NCBI RefSeq assembly: GCF_023502145.1 | Contig: NZ_JAMFLI010000005.1 | Span: forward strand, 1-64,000 | Direction: 5' to 3' | DNA: 64,000 nt | DNA from: Craterilacuibacter sp. RT1T | Lineage (GTDB): Bacteria; Pseudomonadota; Gammaproteobacteria; Burkholderiales; Chromobacteriaceae | In this document: piece by piece, positions 49,685 through 59,133 of the stretch | Layout: every line of letters starts with the position of its first letter | How positions within the stretch are numbered: the stretch's first letter is position 1 | The notes under the pieces: generated by a model | The model's database searches: none | Seen by the model: only the letters and a program-made list of their open reading frames with translations | Told to the model about the DNA's origin: nothing | Made by a program: the position numbers and the translations under genes

Positions 49685-50443
49685 TTAAAACTTGCAATAG
49701 GTCATGGAAAAGTCGATATCCTGCTCGCTCTGGCGCGCACGCGCTTCACCGGTTCCCGTCTGGACAAAGCGCAGATTGATCGCGTATTTATTGGCCGACA
49801 ATTCTGGTAGCACATCCAGCCCCTCGGGGTAATCGACACGGATCAGCTGCACCACGCGCCCGCCCGACATTTGCTGGAAAGCCCCGCGCCGCGCTTGGTA
49901 CGCATGTGTCTTGCCGCTGTCGCGCAGCAGGCGCAGCAAAATATCGGCCGCCTCGGAAGTCGGCATCATCGGCTCGGCCCAGCGCTGGATATCGGCACGA
50001 CGCTCGTCGGCGCTCTTGCTCTGCCACAGGGCATAAGACGGCAAATCAAACGAGCAGGTCCCGCCCGGAATCACCGCCCGCTGCTTGATCGACATCAGCC
50101 ATTCATTCTCGCGCAAATGCTGGCCAAACTTGCTGGTCAACTGCAACAGGCGGCCGGCGACATGATCGATCTTGTCCAGCTCGGCATCCAGTGCCGCCGC
50201 ATCGATGGCCGGGTTGCTATGCAAACCTTCCAGTACCTGCCTTTGCCGCTCCAGTTCCTGCAGCAAATCAGACTTAAGCTCGGCGCGTGAGGCCACCTCC
50301 AGAATCTCGAACAGAACCAGAAGGGCGGAATGGTGCTCAAACGGATGTTCCCGCGCGATGAAAAAATTCAGCCGCAGGTAAAGCTGCTCCAGGCGGAGCA
50401 GTGCGCGCGTACGTTCGGTAACAGGGAACTCAAAACTAATCAC
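49685..50443 (-). CDS. zapD: Cell division protein ZapD
   Basis: A 252-residue FtsZ-associated protein that bundles Z-ring filaments. It starts with GTG at 50443 ([22 protein letters not shown], given in parts), where EFPxxERxRxxLRLE is the recognisable family entry. [15 protein letters not shown] near residue 125 and [11 protein letters not shown] near 200 are further conserved blocks. The start overlaps the coaE stop codon, giving translational coupling. The gene order pilD-coaE-zapD-yacG is widely conserved. Confidence 0.94.
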   Translation of the reverse strand: MISFEFPVTERTRALLRLEQLYLRLNFFIAREHPFEHHSALLVLFEILEVASRAELKSDLLQELERQRQVLEGLHSNPAIDAAALDAELDKIDHVAGRLLQLTSKFGQHLRENEWLMSIKQRAVIPGGTCSFDLPSYALWQSKSADERRADIQRWAEPMMPTSEAADILLRLLRDSGKTHAYQARRGAFQQMSGGRVVQLIRVDYPEGLDVLPELSANKYAINLRFVQTGTGEARARQSEQDIDFSMTYCKF

Positions 50444-51098
50444 TACGCGAATCCGTATGGTCTGTGGATGAGGGCGGACAGGCCGCACCGGTAAAACTGG
50501 CTAGATAATAACGATGTTTAAGCGCAACTTGAAGATCAAGCGCAGTTAAATCGCCACTATTATCGATTACATCGTCACTTCTGGCCTTGCGCTCGCTACG
50601 CGACAGCTGCGCCGCCATGATGGCACGCACCTGCTCTTCTGTCAGTCGGCTTCTTTGCATCACCCGCGACAACTGCATATCTTCCGGGCAATCGATGGCC
50701 AGCGTGCGCGACAACAAGCCAAGATAAGTACCGGTTTCAAACAACAAAGGCACCACCAGCATCGCATACGGTCCCTGCCCGAGCGACAGCCGGCGCAGGC
50801 TTTCGGCATGGATCATCGGATGCAAAATACCCTCCAGCTGCGCCCGCCTGGCCGGATCGGCAAACACCAGCGTCCGCATCGCGGCCCGGTCCATACTGCC
50901 ATCGGCCGCGATGACGCCTGCGCCAAACGCGGCGGCAATCGCCGGCATGGCCGCGCCAGCGGAAGCAGTCAGAGCATGCGCGATCTCGTCGGTGTCGACC
51001 ACATCGACCCCGAGCGCGGCAAAACGCTGTGCCACCGCACTCTTGCCCGAACCGATGCCGCCGGTCAGCCCGATGATCGCCCGCTTACAAGCCGCCAA
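50436..51098 (-). CDS. coaE: Dephospho-CoA kinase
   Basis: A 220-residue kinase for the last step of coenzyme A synthesis. The P-loop IIGLTGGIGSGKSAVAQRF lies near residues 8-26; VVDTDEIAHAL and ILHPMIHAE are family motifs, and VMQRSRLTEEQVRAIMAAQ is the lid region. The start codon is TTG at 51098, with GGGGTGG before it, lying 14 bases inside the end of pilD. No ATG is available in frame. The end overlaps zapD. Confidence 0.95.
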   Translation of the reverse strand: MAACKRAIIGLTGGIGSGKSAVAQRFAALGVDVVDTDEIAHALTASAGAAMPAIAAAFGAGVIAADGSMDRAAMRTLVFADPARRAQLEGILHPMIHAESLRRLSLGQGPYAMLVVPLLFETGTYLGLLSRTLAIDCPEDMQLSRVMQRSRLTEEQVRAIMAAQLSRSERKARSDDVIDNSGDLTALDLQVALKHRYYLASFTGAACPPSSTDHTDSRSD

Positions 51099-51948
51099 GA
51101 TACCACCCCACGATAGCGGGCCCCCATATCAGCGCGATCAAGCCTGCCGCCGCCAGATAAGGACCGAACGGCAAAGGCTGGCCACGCCCCATACGCGCGG
51201 CGGCCAGCATGGCGATGCCCCACAATGCACCGACCAGACTGGAAAGCAGGATAATCAGCGGCAACATCTGCCAGCCTAGCCATGCACCCAGCGCCGCCAG
51301 CAGCTTGAAGTCGCCATAGCCCATGCCTTCCTTGCCGGTGACCAGCTTGAACGCCCAATACACCGACCACAAGGACAGATAACCCGCCATCGCCCCCACC
51401 ACCACATCGGATAGCGGCAAGGTGTCAGTCAGTAAATGGAACAACAGGCCGGCCCACATCAAGGGCAGGGTGATATCGTCCGGCAGCAATTGGGTATCGG
51501 CATCGATAAAGGTCAGCGCAATGAGCGCGCCAACCAGCAGCAAGCTGCCGGCCAGCATCAGCGATGGCCCGAAGCGCCAGGCCAGCACGGCAAACAGCAT
51601 GCCGGTAATCAGCTCGACCAGCGGATAGCGTGCGGAAATCGGCGCCTGACAATCGGCACAGCGCCCGCGCAAAGACAGCCAGCCCAAAAGCGGAATATTG
51701 TGCCAGGGGCGGATAGCCGCACCGCACTGCGGGCAGCGCGAACGCGGCAGCATCAGATTAAAGGGCGCGCCTTCGGCGATCTCTTCGCCACGCAGTTCGG
51801 CACACTCGGCAGCCCAGCGCCGCTCAAGCATCACCGGCAGCCGTGCAATCACCACATTAAGAAAACTGCCCACAAACAAGCCAAACAGCGCGACCAGCAA
51901 AATAAAAGCCACGGGCGGTAAAGCCAGCATCAAATCAAATAAAGCCAT
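51085..51948 (-). CDS. pilD: Type IV prepilin peptidase / N-methyltransferase
   Basis: A 287-residue inner-membrane peptidase that cuts and methylates prepilins. The N-terminal domain has two CxxC pairs, CPQCGAAI and CADCQAPI (about residues 73-100), as in zinc-bearing PilD. The aspartyl active site is ALTFIDADTQLLPD and GMGYGDFKLLAALGAW. About eight membrane segments are visible. The gsp operon lacks its own gspO, so this enzyme probably processes both type IV pilins and GspG-K. It overlaps pilC and coaE. Confidence 0.97.
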   Translation of the reverse strand: MALFDLMLALPPVAFILLVALFGLFVGSFLNVVIARLPVMLERRWAAECAELRGEEIAEGAPFNLMLPRSRCPQCGAAIRPWHNIPLLGWLSLRGRCADCQAPISARYPLVELITGMLFAVLAWRFGPSLMLAGSLLLVGALIALTFIDADTQLLPDDITLPLMWAGLLFHLLTDTLPLSDVVVGAMAGYLSLWSVYWAFKLVTGKEGMGYGDFKLLAALGAWLGWQMLPLIILLSSLVGALWGIAMLAAARMGRGQPLPFGPYLAAAGLIALIWGPAIVGWYLGGL

Positions 51949-53171
51949 CAGCCCACCACCTGACCCATCTTGAAGATAGGCATATACATGGCAATCACCA
52001 GGCCGCCAATCAGCACACCCAGCACCACCATAATCACCGGCTCCATCAGGCTGGACAGCGCAGCCACCGCGTTATCCACCTCTTCTTCGTAAAAGTCGGC
52101 CACCTTCTCCAGCATGGAGTCGAGCGAGCCCGACTCTTCGCCAATGGCGGTCATCTGCATCACCATATTGGGAAACAGATCGCTTTTTTGCATGGCGTAA
52201 GTCAGGCTGGAGCCGGTGCTGACCTCGGTACGGATCTGGCTGGTGGCATCGGCATACACCTGGTTGCCCGAAGCCCCCCCCACCGAATCCAGCGCCTCGA
52301 CCAGCGGCACACCGGCGGTAAACAGCGTGGCCAGCGTGCGCGTCCAGCGCGCAATGGTCGCTTTTTTAACGATGTCGCCGATTACCGGCAGCTTAAGCAC
52401 GATGCGGTCGGCTATCTTGTGCGCCTTGGGCGAACGCTTAAAGGCAAAGATGCCGCCGAAGATCGCACCGAACAGGCCGCCGAAAATCAGCCACCACCAC
52501 TCGACAAAGAAGTCGGACAGCCAGATCACAAACATGGTCGGCGCCGGCAAATCGGCACCGAAGCTGGAGAACAAGTCTTTAAACGCCGGAATCACATAAA
52601 TCATGATCACCGCGGTAATGATAAAGGCGGTGCCGATAATCGCCGTCGGGTAGATCATGGCCGACTTGATCTTGGCCTTGATCGCCAGCGTTTTTTCCTT
52701 ATAGGTCGCCAGCTTGTCCAGCAGCGAATCCAGCACACCGCCGGTTTCACCCGCCGCGATCATATTGCAGAACAAGGCATCGAACTGCAGCGGATGCTTG
52801 CGGAAAGACTCGGACAGCGAGCTGCCGTTTTCCACCTCGGCACGGATATCCAGCAGCAGCTTGGTCATACGCGGGTTGCTGTGGCCGCGCGCGGTGATGT
52901 CGAAAGCCTGCAATAGCGGCACGCCGGCACGCATCATGGTCGACAGCTGGCGGGTAAACAGTGCCACATCCTTTTCGGTGATACTGCTGCCCAGCTTTTG
53001 CCGCTTGCGCTTGATCTTGAGCACATTGATGCCCTGACGGCGCAGCATCATGCGGGCTACGGCCTCGGTCTCGGCGCGAATCTCGTTGCGCACCACCTTG
53101 CCGCCCTTATCTTTCCCCTCCCACTCCCAGGCATATTGGGCGGGCTTTTTCACGCTTGCAGCTTTAGCCAT
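51948..53171 (-). CDS. pilC: Type IV pilus inner-membrane platform protein
   Basis: A 407-residue polytopic protein. Two GspF-like domains are visible: FTRQLSTMMRAGVPLLQAFDI near residue 75, and WTRTLATLFTAGVPLVEALDSV near 275. Three long membrane segments lie near 180-200, 220-245 and the C-terminus (PVIMVVLGVLIGGLVIAMYMP). It anchors pilus assembly driven by PilB. It shares its fold with GspF at 28849 but is more basic at the N-terminus (KGGKVVRNEIRA). It starts 55 bases after pilB. Confidence 0.97.
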   Translation of the reverse strand: MAKAASVKKPAQYAWEWEGKDKGGKVVRNEIRAETEAVARMMLRRQGINVLKIKRKRQKLGSSITEKDVALFTRQLSTMMRAGVPLLQAFDITARGHSNPRMTKLLLDIRAEVENGSSLSESFRKHPLQFDALFCNMIAAGETGGVLDSLLDKLATYKEKTLAIKAKIKSAMIYPTAIIGTAFIITAVIMIYVIPAFKDLFSSFGADLPAPTMFVIWLSDFFVEWWWLIFGGLFGAIFGGIFAFKRSPKAHKIADRIVLKLPVIGDIVKKATIARWTRTLATLFTAGVPLVEALDSVGGASGNQVYADATSQIRTEVSTGSSLTYAMQKSDLFPNMVMQMTAIGEESGSLDSMLEKVADFYEEEVDNAVAALSSLMEPVIMVVLGVLIGGLVIAMYMPIFKMGQVVG

Positions 53172-53226
53172 AGTGCGATCCGTTATTGTTATTCATGTCC
53201 TGCCACGCTGCTACCGGCGGCGTGCA

Positions 53227-54933
53227 TCAATCGTTGGTCAAGGCCAGCACTTCCGTTAGCGAAGTTACGCCTTGCTTCACCTTGAGCAAGCCGGCGTGGC
53301 GCAGGTCTATCATGCCTTCCTCGCGCGCCAGATCCGCGATATCGCTGGCATTGGCGTCGCGCAGAATCAGGCGGATCATCGCATCGGTCATCGGCATCAG
53401 CTCATACAGGCCGGTACGCCCCTTGTAACCGCTGCCACGACACGTATCACAGCCGACCGGGCCATACGGCTGCCAGCTGCCATCCAGATCCGTCTCGCTA
53501 AACCCCGCCTGCAATAGCGCCTCGCGCGGCAATTCCACCGGCGCCTTGCATTCCTTGCACAAGCGCCGCGCCAGACGCTGCGCCATGATCAGCAACACCG
53601 AGCTGGCCACGTTAAACGGCGCCACGCCCATATTCAGCAAACGGGTCAGCGTCGCCGGCGCATTATTGGTATGCAGCGTAGAGAACACCATATGACCGGT
53701 CTGCGCAGCCTTGATCGAAATATCTGCCGTTTCAAAGTCGCGAATCTCGCCCACCATGATGATGTCCGGGTCCTGGCGCAAGAAGGCGCGCAAGGCGGCG
53801 GCAAAGGTGAGCCCGGCCTTTTCATTGACGTTGACCTGATTAATCCCCGGCAGGTTGATTTCCACCGGGTCTTCCGCGGTGGAAATATTGGTATCGGTCT
53901 TGTTCAGGATATTGAGGCAGGAATACAGCGACACCGTCTTGCCCGAGCCGGTCGGCCCGGTCACCAGCACCATGCCATAGGGACGCTCAATCGCATCCAG
54001 CAACAACTTTTTCTGCGCGGGCTCGAAGCCCAGTTGCTCCACATCCAGCGACGCGGCCGAGGCGTCCAGAATACGCATCACAATCTTTTCGCCATACAGC
54101 GTGGGCAAGGTGCTGACCCGGAAATCGATCGCCTTATGCTTGGAGATCATCAGTTTGAGACGGCCATCCTGCGGCACGCGCTTTTCCGAAATATCCAGCC
54201 GCGAAATCACCTTGATGCGCGAAGCCAGCTTGTCCTTGATTGCCAGAGGCGGACGGGCAATTTCCTTGAGCTCGCCATCCACCCGGTAACGGATGCGATA
54301 GTATTTTTCATACGGCTCGAAATGAATGTCCGATGCGCCGCCATTGACCGCATCCAGCAGCACCTTATGCAGGAACTTCACCACCGGCGCGTCTTCCACA
54401 TCCGGCAGTTTATCGCCCATGGGCGCATCCGGGTCGACCAGTTCCATATCGCCCAGATCTTCGCCAACCAGTGCGCTCAGCGCTTGCCCGGCTTCGCTTT
54501 CGCCATAACGGCCAATCAGACGCCCCAGCTTGTCGTCCTCGACCACCACCACATCAACCGTCAGCCCGGTCTTGAAGGTAATGGCATGCAGGGTCTGGGT
54601 CATGGTCGGGTCGGATGCGCCAACAAACAGCTTGCTGCCGCGCTTGAACAGCGGCACTAGCCGGCGCTGCAGCACCAAGTCTTCGTCCAGTACGCCGCGC
54701 GGCATATCGTCCGGATCCATGGCCGACAAATCGAACAGGGGAAAGCCGAAAGCCTGTGCGGCAAAAGTGGCCAGCTCCAGCGGCGTCATGCGCTTGCCGG
54801 CCAATAACTGCTCGACAAAACTGCAGTTGGCCGTTTTCGCCTGCCGGTCTATTACATCGGCGTCATGCTGCGATAATTTGCCGCGCTGCACCAACGCCCG
54901 CCCCAAGCCGGAAAAACCCGCCGCATTATCCAT
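53227..54933 (-). CDS. pilB: Type IV pilus assembly ATPase PilB
   Basis: A 568-residue extension motor. The N-terminal MshEN-like domains (about 1-150) are followed by the ATPase core: Walker [21 protein letters not shown], Asp box STAEDPVEINLPGINQ, Walker B LRQDPDIIMVGEIRD and His box MVFSTLHTNNAPATL. A Cys tetrad, CKECKAP and CDTCRGSGYKGRTG, binds zinc. It heads the pilB-pilC-pilD-coaE-zapD-yacG string. No pilin gene is in the window. Confidence 0.97.
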   Translation of the reverse strand: MDNAAGFSGLGRALVQRGKLSQHDADVIDRQAKTANCSFVEQLLAGKRMTPLELATFAAQAFGFPLFDLSAMDPDDMPRGVLDEDLVLQRRLVPLFKRGSKLFVGASDPTMTQTLHAITFKTGLTVDVVVVEDDKLGRLIGRYGESEAGQALSALVGEDLGDMELVDPDAPMGDKLPDVEDAPVVKFLHKVLLDAVNGGASDIHFEPYEKYYRIRYRVDGELKEIARPPLAIKDKLASRIKVISRLDISEKRVPQDGRLKLMISKHKAIDFRVSTLPTLYGEKIVMRILDASAASLDVEQLGFEPAQKKLLLDAIERPYGMVLVTGPTGSGKTVSLYSCLNILNKTDTNISTAEDPVEINLPGINQVNVNEKAGLTFAAALRAFLRQDPDIIMVGEIRDFETADISIKAAQTGHMVFSTLHTNNAPATLTRLLNMGVAPFNVASSVLLIMAQRLARRLCKECKAPVELPREALLQAGFSETDLDGSWQPYGPVGCDTCRGSGYKGRTGLYELMPMTDAMIRLILRDANASDIADLAREEGMIDLRHAGLLKVKQGVTSLTEVLALTND

Positions 54934-54993
54934 AAGCCTGCTGTCCCCTATTTTTTTAACCCCGTACCCGGCACTCCGCCGCGCAAGGAAAAA

Positions 54994-56247
54994 TCATGCC
55001 TTGCTCAGGCGTACGCGTCGTATCGCGCGCTCGCCAATCTGTAAAATTTCAAATACGCAGCCATAACGCTTGCAGCAAGTACCGACGTCGGGAATATCCC
55101 CGTAATGCTCGATCAACAAACCGTTCAGCGTCTTGGGGCCGGACAGCGGCAAGGCCAGCGTAAACTGGCGATTCAAGTCGCGCAGCGCCATGCTGGCATC
55201 CACCAGGAGCGAACCGTCGCGCTCACGCGTCACCAAGGTAGCCTGTTCCGGCGACTGGGTCGTGAACTCGCCGACCACCACCTCGAGGATGTCTTCCATC
55301 GTCACCAGCCCCATCAGCTCGCCATACTCGTCGACCACCACGCCGATGCGGCGGCGGTTTTCCTGAAAGTTCTGCAACTGGGTAAACAGCGGCGTGCTGG
55401 CCGGAACGAAATACGGCTCGCGCGCCACCTCGCGCAGACTCTCGCGCGTCAGGCCTTCGCGCATCATATGTAGCACTTTACGCACATGCAAAATGCCAAT
55501 CAAATTTTCAAGCCCGTTTTCGCATACCAGAATACGCGAATGATGACAGGTCTGCAGCTTGACCAGCGTTTCCTCCAGCGGTTCGGCCAGATCCACCGCC
55601 TCGATGTGGCGTCTTGGCACCATCACATCCTCGGCAGTGAAGCCTTCCAGCTCGAACAGATTGACCAGCATCGAGCGATGCTTGCTCTGGGTAAAGCGCG
55701 TCGACTCCAGCGCCAGCAGGCGTAGCTCGTCGGCCGAAATCTGACCGCTATCATGACTGACATTGACCCGCAGCAGTTTGAGTACGCCCTGCACAAACAG
55801 ATTGACGAACCACACCAGCGGATACAACAGCTTAAGCAGCAAGGCCAGTGGCCCGCTCACCGCGGATGCGACCTTGAGCGCATGCGCGGCGGCCAGAATC
55901 TTGGGGGTGGCTTCGGAAAACACCAGAATGGCAAATGTCACCGCCAGCGTCGCCAGACCCAGTGCCAACTCGTTCTGCCCGACCAGACGGAACACAATCA
56001 CCGTCGACAGCGAAGCGGCGGCCGAATTGACAAAGTTATTGCCCAGCAGAATCACGCCCAGCAATTTGTCGGTCTGTTCCAGCAGGCTCAAGGCACGGCG
56101 CGCGCCCTTATTGCCGGCGGCAGCCAGTGATTTCAAGCGAAAGCGGTTGGCCGCCATCATGCCGGTTTCGGACATGGAGAAAAACGCGGAAATCGCCAGC
56201 AGGATCACCAGCGTTAAAAACAGGATGGATAAGGGGATGTCGTTCAA
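54994..56247 (-). CDS. CNNM/CBS-domain protein of the HlyC/CorC family
   Basis: A 417-residue inner-membrane protein. A CNNM domain with four hydrophobic segments covers about residues 1-190 (SAFFSMSETGMMAANRFRLKSL is its entry). Two CBS domains follow (about 200-325, with VMVPRRHIEAVDL and VVDEYGELMGLVTMEDILE), and then a CorC/HlyC transporter-associated domain (about 340-415). Such proteins are linked to magnesium or other cation efflux; older names call them hemolysins without good cause. The start is TTG at 56247 with no clear ribosome site, so it is uncertain. Confidence 0.87.
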   Translation of the reverse strand: MNDIPLSILFLTLVILLAISAFFSMSETGMMAANRFRLKSLAAAGNKGARRALSLLEQTDKLLGVILLGNNFVNSAAASLSTVIVFRLVGQNELALGLATLAVTFAILVFSEATPKILAAAHALKVASAVSGPLALLLKLLYPLVWFVNLFVQGVLKLLRVNVSHDSGQISADELRLLALESTRFTQSKHRSMLVNLFELEGFTAEDVMVPRRHIEAVDLAEPLEETLVKLQTCHHSRILVCENGLENLIGILHVRKVLHMMREGLTRESLREVAREPYFVPASTPLFTQLQNFQENRRRIGVVVDEYGELMGLVTMEDILEVVVGEFTTQSPEQATLVTRERDGSLLVDASMALRDLNRQFTLALPLSGPKTLNGLLIEHYGDIPDVGTCCKRYGCVFEILQIGERAIRRVRLSKA

Positions 56248-56334
56248 GGGGATGGAATACGAAAAAGAGACAGCTTCAAATTATATGGGATGGATGGCAA
56301 CCGGTACAGAAGCCGTGGCCTTGAGCAGGCCAAA

Positions 56335-56366
56335 TGAAAAAACCCGGCAGCGAGGCTGCCGGGTTG
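56335..56366 (-). terminator. Terminator after the porin gene
   Basis: AACCCGGCAGC and GCTGCCGGGTT form an 11-base stem with a three-base loop, followed on the minus strand by TTTTTTC. Confidence 0.9.
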
Positions 56367-56389
56367 ATTTCAAGCTTGCAAAGACAAGC

Positions 56390-57424
56390 TTAGAAGTTGT
56401 GCTTCACGCCAACGTTAAACGTCGTACCCTTATCACCACTGGCAATAATTTTCTTGTCAGTATTTTTAACATCTTGTTGTTCGTTGTACTTGATCTGGCC
56501 GTACTGGGCGAACAGCGTAGTACGCTTGCTAGCTGCGTAATCAACACCCAGTGCAAACTCTTTGGAGCCGTTTTTCGCATCTGAGTTTTTGTCATTGCTC
56601 AGCCAAGAGTAGGTCGCCTTAGGCGTGAACTGACCGATGGTGTAAGCAGCCGACAGAGCATAAGCATTTTGCTTAATTTCTTCATTGCTATCGTCGTAGA
56701 AACGCTCTTGCTGGGCAGTAAAGCCTACAAACAGACCATTAGCGTCGTAACCCACTTCACCGCGCAGGGTCTTGTCATCCTTATCGGATGCGAGATTGGT
56801 GTTGGTATTCACCTGATAAGCCAGAGCAGCCAGGAATGCGCCATCAGCAAAACCGATACGGGTACCGTAGGTATGCTTGGCATCCACGTTTACACCATTG
56901 TTGTTGATATTGGCTTCGTTGGTGCCCCAGATGGCGCTAACGTCAAAACCACCAAACGACGGGCTGTTGTACTTGATCGAGTTCTTGACGGTGTCGTCAG
57001 CGCGCTCGTAGTTAGGGAACATTTCAGCACCAGCATTGCGTGGCCCGATCCACATGTCGGTCAACTCGGTGTCGGTCAGCATATCATCCAGATAACCCAG
57101 ACGGATCTTACCGAAATCACCTTCCAGACCAACAAAGGATTCGCGGTTAGCGAAGGTGCCGGAGCTGGAGCCGCTACCGGTAGTACCATCTACGCGCAGG
57201 CCGTTTTCTACCTTCCAGATCGCCTTCAGACCATTACCCAGATCTTCGTTGCCCTTGAAGCCGATACGGCTGGAGAAATCTTCAACACCATTGGTACGTT
57301 CAAAGTTGGTTTTAATACCATTAGTGCTTGCAACACCAGCACGGATCGAACCGTAAACGGTCACATCCGCCATAGCGGCAGCAGGCAACAGGGCAACTGC
57401 CAGTGCAATGATTTTCTTGTTCAT
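56390..57424 (-). CDS. Gram-negative porin
   Basis: A 344-residue outer-membrane porin of the 16-strand betaproteobacterial group (Neisseria PorB / Burkholderia type). The signal peptide MNKKIIALAVALLPAAAMA is cut before DVTVYGSIRAG, the usual first strand. FSSRIGFKGNEDLGNGLKAIW near residue 50 and FVGLEGDFGKIRLGYLD near 95 are the family blocks, and the protein ends in NVGVKHNF with the terminal Phe recognised by BamA. AAGGAAAG precedes the ATG. It stands alone with its own terminator. Confidence 0.95.
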   Translation of the reverse strand: MNKKIIALAVALLPAAAMADVTVYGSIRAGVASTNGIKTNFERTNGVEDFSSRIGFKGNEDLGNGLKAIWKVENGLRVDGTTGSGSSSGTFANRESFVGLEGDFGKIRLGYLDDMLTDTELTDMWIGPRNAGAEMFPNYERADDTVKNSIKYNSPSFGGFDVSAIWGTNEANINNNGVNVDAKHTYGTRIGFADGAFLAALAYQVNTNTNLASDKDDKTLRGEVGYDANGLFVGFTAQQERFYDDSNEEIKQNAYALSAAYTIGQFTPKATYSWLSNDKNSDAKNGSKEFALGVDYAASKRTTLFAQYGQIKYNEQQDVKNTDKKIIASGDKGTTFNVGVKHNF

Positions 57425-57702
57425 GAGTCTTTCCTTTTTCGAGGTCGGTTAACTTGCCTGATCCCGTTAGCGGGTCGGGCATATTGTTTGCCATTGCTGT
57501 ACCGCACTGGTCATGCGCATATACTAAGTGCGCCGTTGCTAAAAAACAAAAACACACCATCAATGCGGCCAAAATAGAGACAATCAAACCCAATAAAAAC
57601 AGGCAAACACAAGCAAATCAAGCCATTAGCCAATGTATCTATTTTGCAACATAGATAAAACGCTATATAAGAAAAACACCAAAACTTCATGAAAGCCCCC
57701 GC
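57425..57702. promoter_or_regulatory. AT-rich divergent promoter region, porin/photolyase
   Basis: The 278 bases between the two genes contain no coding region I accept. They are rich in A and carry a 22-base imperfect palindrome at 57636-57657 close to the photolyase gene. The porin promoter was not resolved. Confidence 0.5.
57636..57657 (+). promoter_or_regulatory. Imperfect palindrome over the photolyase promoter
   Basis: TATCTAT (57636-57642) and ATAGATA (57651-57657) are perfect inverted arms around TTTGCAAC, whose TTGCAA core is itself palindromic. TTGCAA (57644-57649) and TATAAG (57666-57671) are spaced by 16 bases as -35 and -10, so the palindrome covers the -35 region of phrB. A dedicated repressor or light/stress regulator is possible but not identified. 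Confidence 0.5.
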
Positions 57703-59118
57703 ATGAACCCATCCCCCGTACTGTGCTGGCTGCGCCGTGATTTACGCCTGAGCGACCATGCCGCCTTGTCCCGCGCACAACAATGCGGCCCGGTGCTGGC
57801 GGTGTTCGTGTTTGATCCGGCCTTGCTCGCCGGCCTGCCCCGGAACGACAAGCGTGTCACGTTTATCTGCGCCGCACTCGATGAAATCCGTGCCGGCTTG
57901 CGAGCCTTAGGTAGTGAACTGGTGGTGTGCTATGGCGACCCGTTGCAACAACTGCCACGCATCGCCCAGGATTGCGCGGCCCGCCAGCTGTTTTTTGCCC
58001 GCGACTACGAACCGATGGCGCTGGCGCGCGATGCGGCAGTCACTCAAGCACTACAAGCGCTGGGAGTGGAAGTGGAAGCAGTCAAGGATCAGGTGGTTTT
58101 CGAGCAGGATGAGCTACTGACCAAGGCCGGCCAGCCTTACTCCGTATTCACCCCCTACGCGCGCGCCTGGCGTGCGAGGCTCACGCCGGCAAGCTATGCG
58201 CCGTGGCAGGTGAAATTGGACAGCCGCCATTTTGCCGCGCGTAGCGGCCTACCGGCGCAGTGGCTAGGCGATGAAAAGCCGATTGGCGTAACGGGGTTTA
58301 CCCGCGCCGATCTTGCCGCCCTGAATATCCAGAGCGGCGAGCGCGGTGCCCGGGTTTTGCTAAAAGACTTTGCCACGCGCATCGCGCGCTATAGCGAGCT
58401 ACGCGATTATCCGGCGCGCAAAGGCGTGTCTTATCTGTCTGCCCATTTGCGCTTCGGTACGGTTTCGATCCGTGAGCTGGTACGCCTGGCGCTGGGGGAC
58501 GGCAGCGCGGGCGCGATGGTGTGGCTGAACGAATTGATCTGGCGCGAGTTTTACCAGCAATGGCTGTGGCACTTCCCCACCGCAGCCCACACCAGCTTCA
58601 AGCCGGCTTATCGCACTTTGCGCTGGCCGGGCGAAGACAGCCATTTTGCAGCCTGGTGCGCCGGGCAAACCGGCTACCCGCTGGTGGATGCGGCCATGCG
58701 CCAGCTCAATGAGACCGGCTATATGCACAACCGGCTACGCATGGTGGCAGCAAGCTTTCTGGTCAAGGATCTGCTGATAGACTGGCAACGCGGCGAGCGC
58801 TACTTTGCCAGCCAATTGCTGGACTACGATATGGCGGCCAATTGCGGCGGCTGGCAATGGGCGGCTTCTACCGGCTGTGATGCGCAACCGTGGTTCCGCA
58901 TCTTTAACCCGGTGACGCAATCACAAAAGTTCGACGCCGACGGCCAGTTTATCCGCCGCTATGTGCCCGAGCTGGCAATGCTCGACGCGCAAGCCATCCA
59001 TGCACCGTGGCTGGCCAAGACGCTGCCGGCCAGTTTCCAGCTTGGCCGCGACTACCCTGCCCCCATTGTCGAGCATGCCAGCCAGCGCGAAAAAGCGCTG
59101 GCCTTGTTCGGGCGCTGA
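57703..59118 (+). CDS. phrB: Deoxyribodipyrimidine photolyase (CPD type)
   Basis: A 471-residue FAD enzyme that uses blue light to reverse cyclobutane pyrimidine dimers. The N-terminal antenna domain begins VLCWLRRDLRLSDHAAL. The C-terminal FAD domain shows WLNELIWREFYQQWLWHFP, GYPLVDAAMRQLNETGYMHN with the RxxxA block, and DYDMAANCGGWQWAASTGCD, the CPD photolyase signature. Length is normal. The ribosome site is weak (AAAGCCCCC). It is a one-gene unit convergent with the ccsA-like gene. Confidence 0.96.
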   Translation: MNPSPVLCWLRRDLRLSDHAALSRAQQCGPVLAVFVFDPALLAGLPRNDKRVTFICAALDEIRAGLRALGSELVVCYGDPLQQLPRIAQDCAARQLFFARDYEPMALARDAAVTQALQALGVEVEAVKDQVVFEQDELLTKAGQPYSVFTPYARAWRARLTPASYAPWQVKLDSRHFAARSGLPAQWLGDEKPIGVTGFTRADLAALNIQSGERGARVLLKDFATRIARYSELRDYPARKGVSYLSAHLRFGTVSIRELVRLALGDGSAGAMVWLNELIWREFYQQWLWHFPTAAHTSFKPAYRTLRWPGEDSHFAAWCAGQTGYPLVDAAMRQLNETGYMHNRLRMVAASFLVKDLLIDWQRGERYFASQLLDYDMAANCGGWQWAASTGCDAQPWFRIFNPVTQSQKFDADGQFIRRYVPELAMLDAQAIHAPWLAKTLPASFQLGRDYPAPIVEHASQREKALALFGR

Positions 59119-59133
59119 GCACACGGGCGCAAA

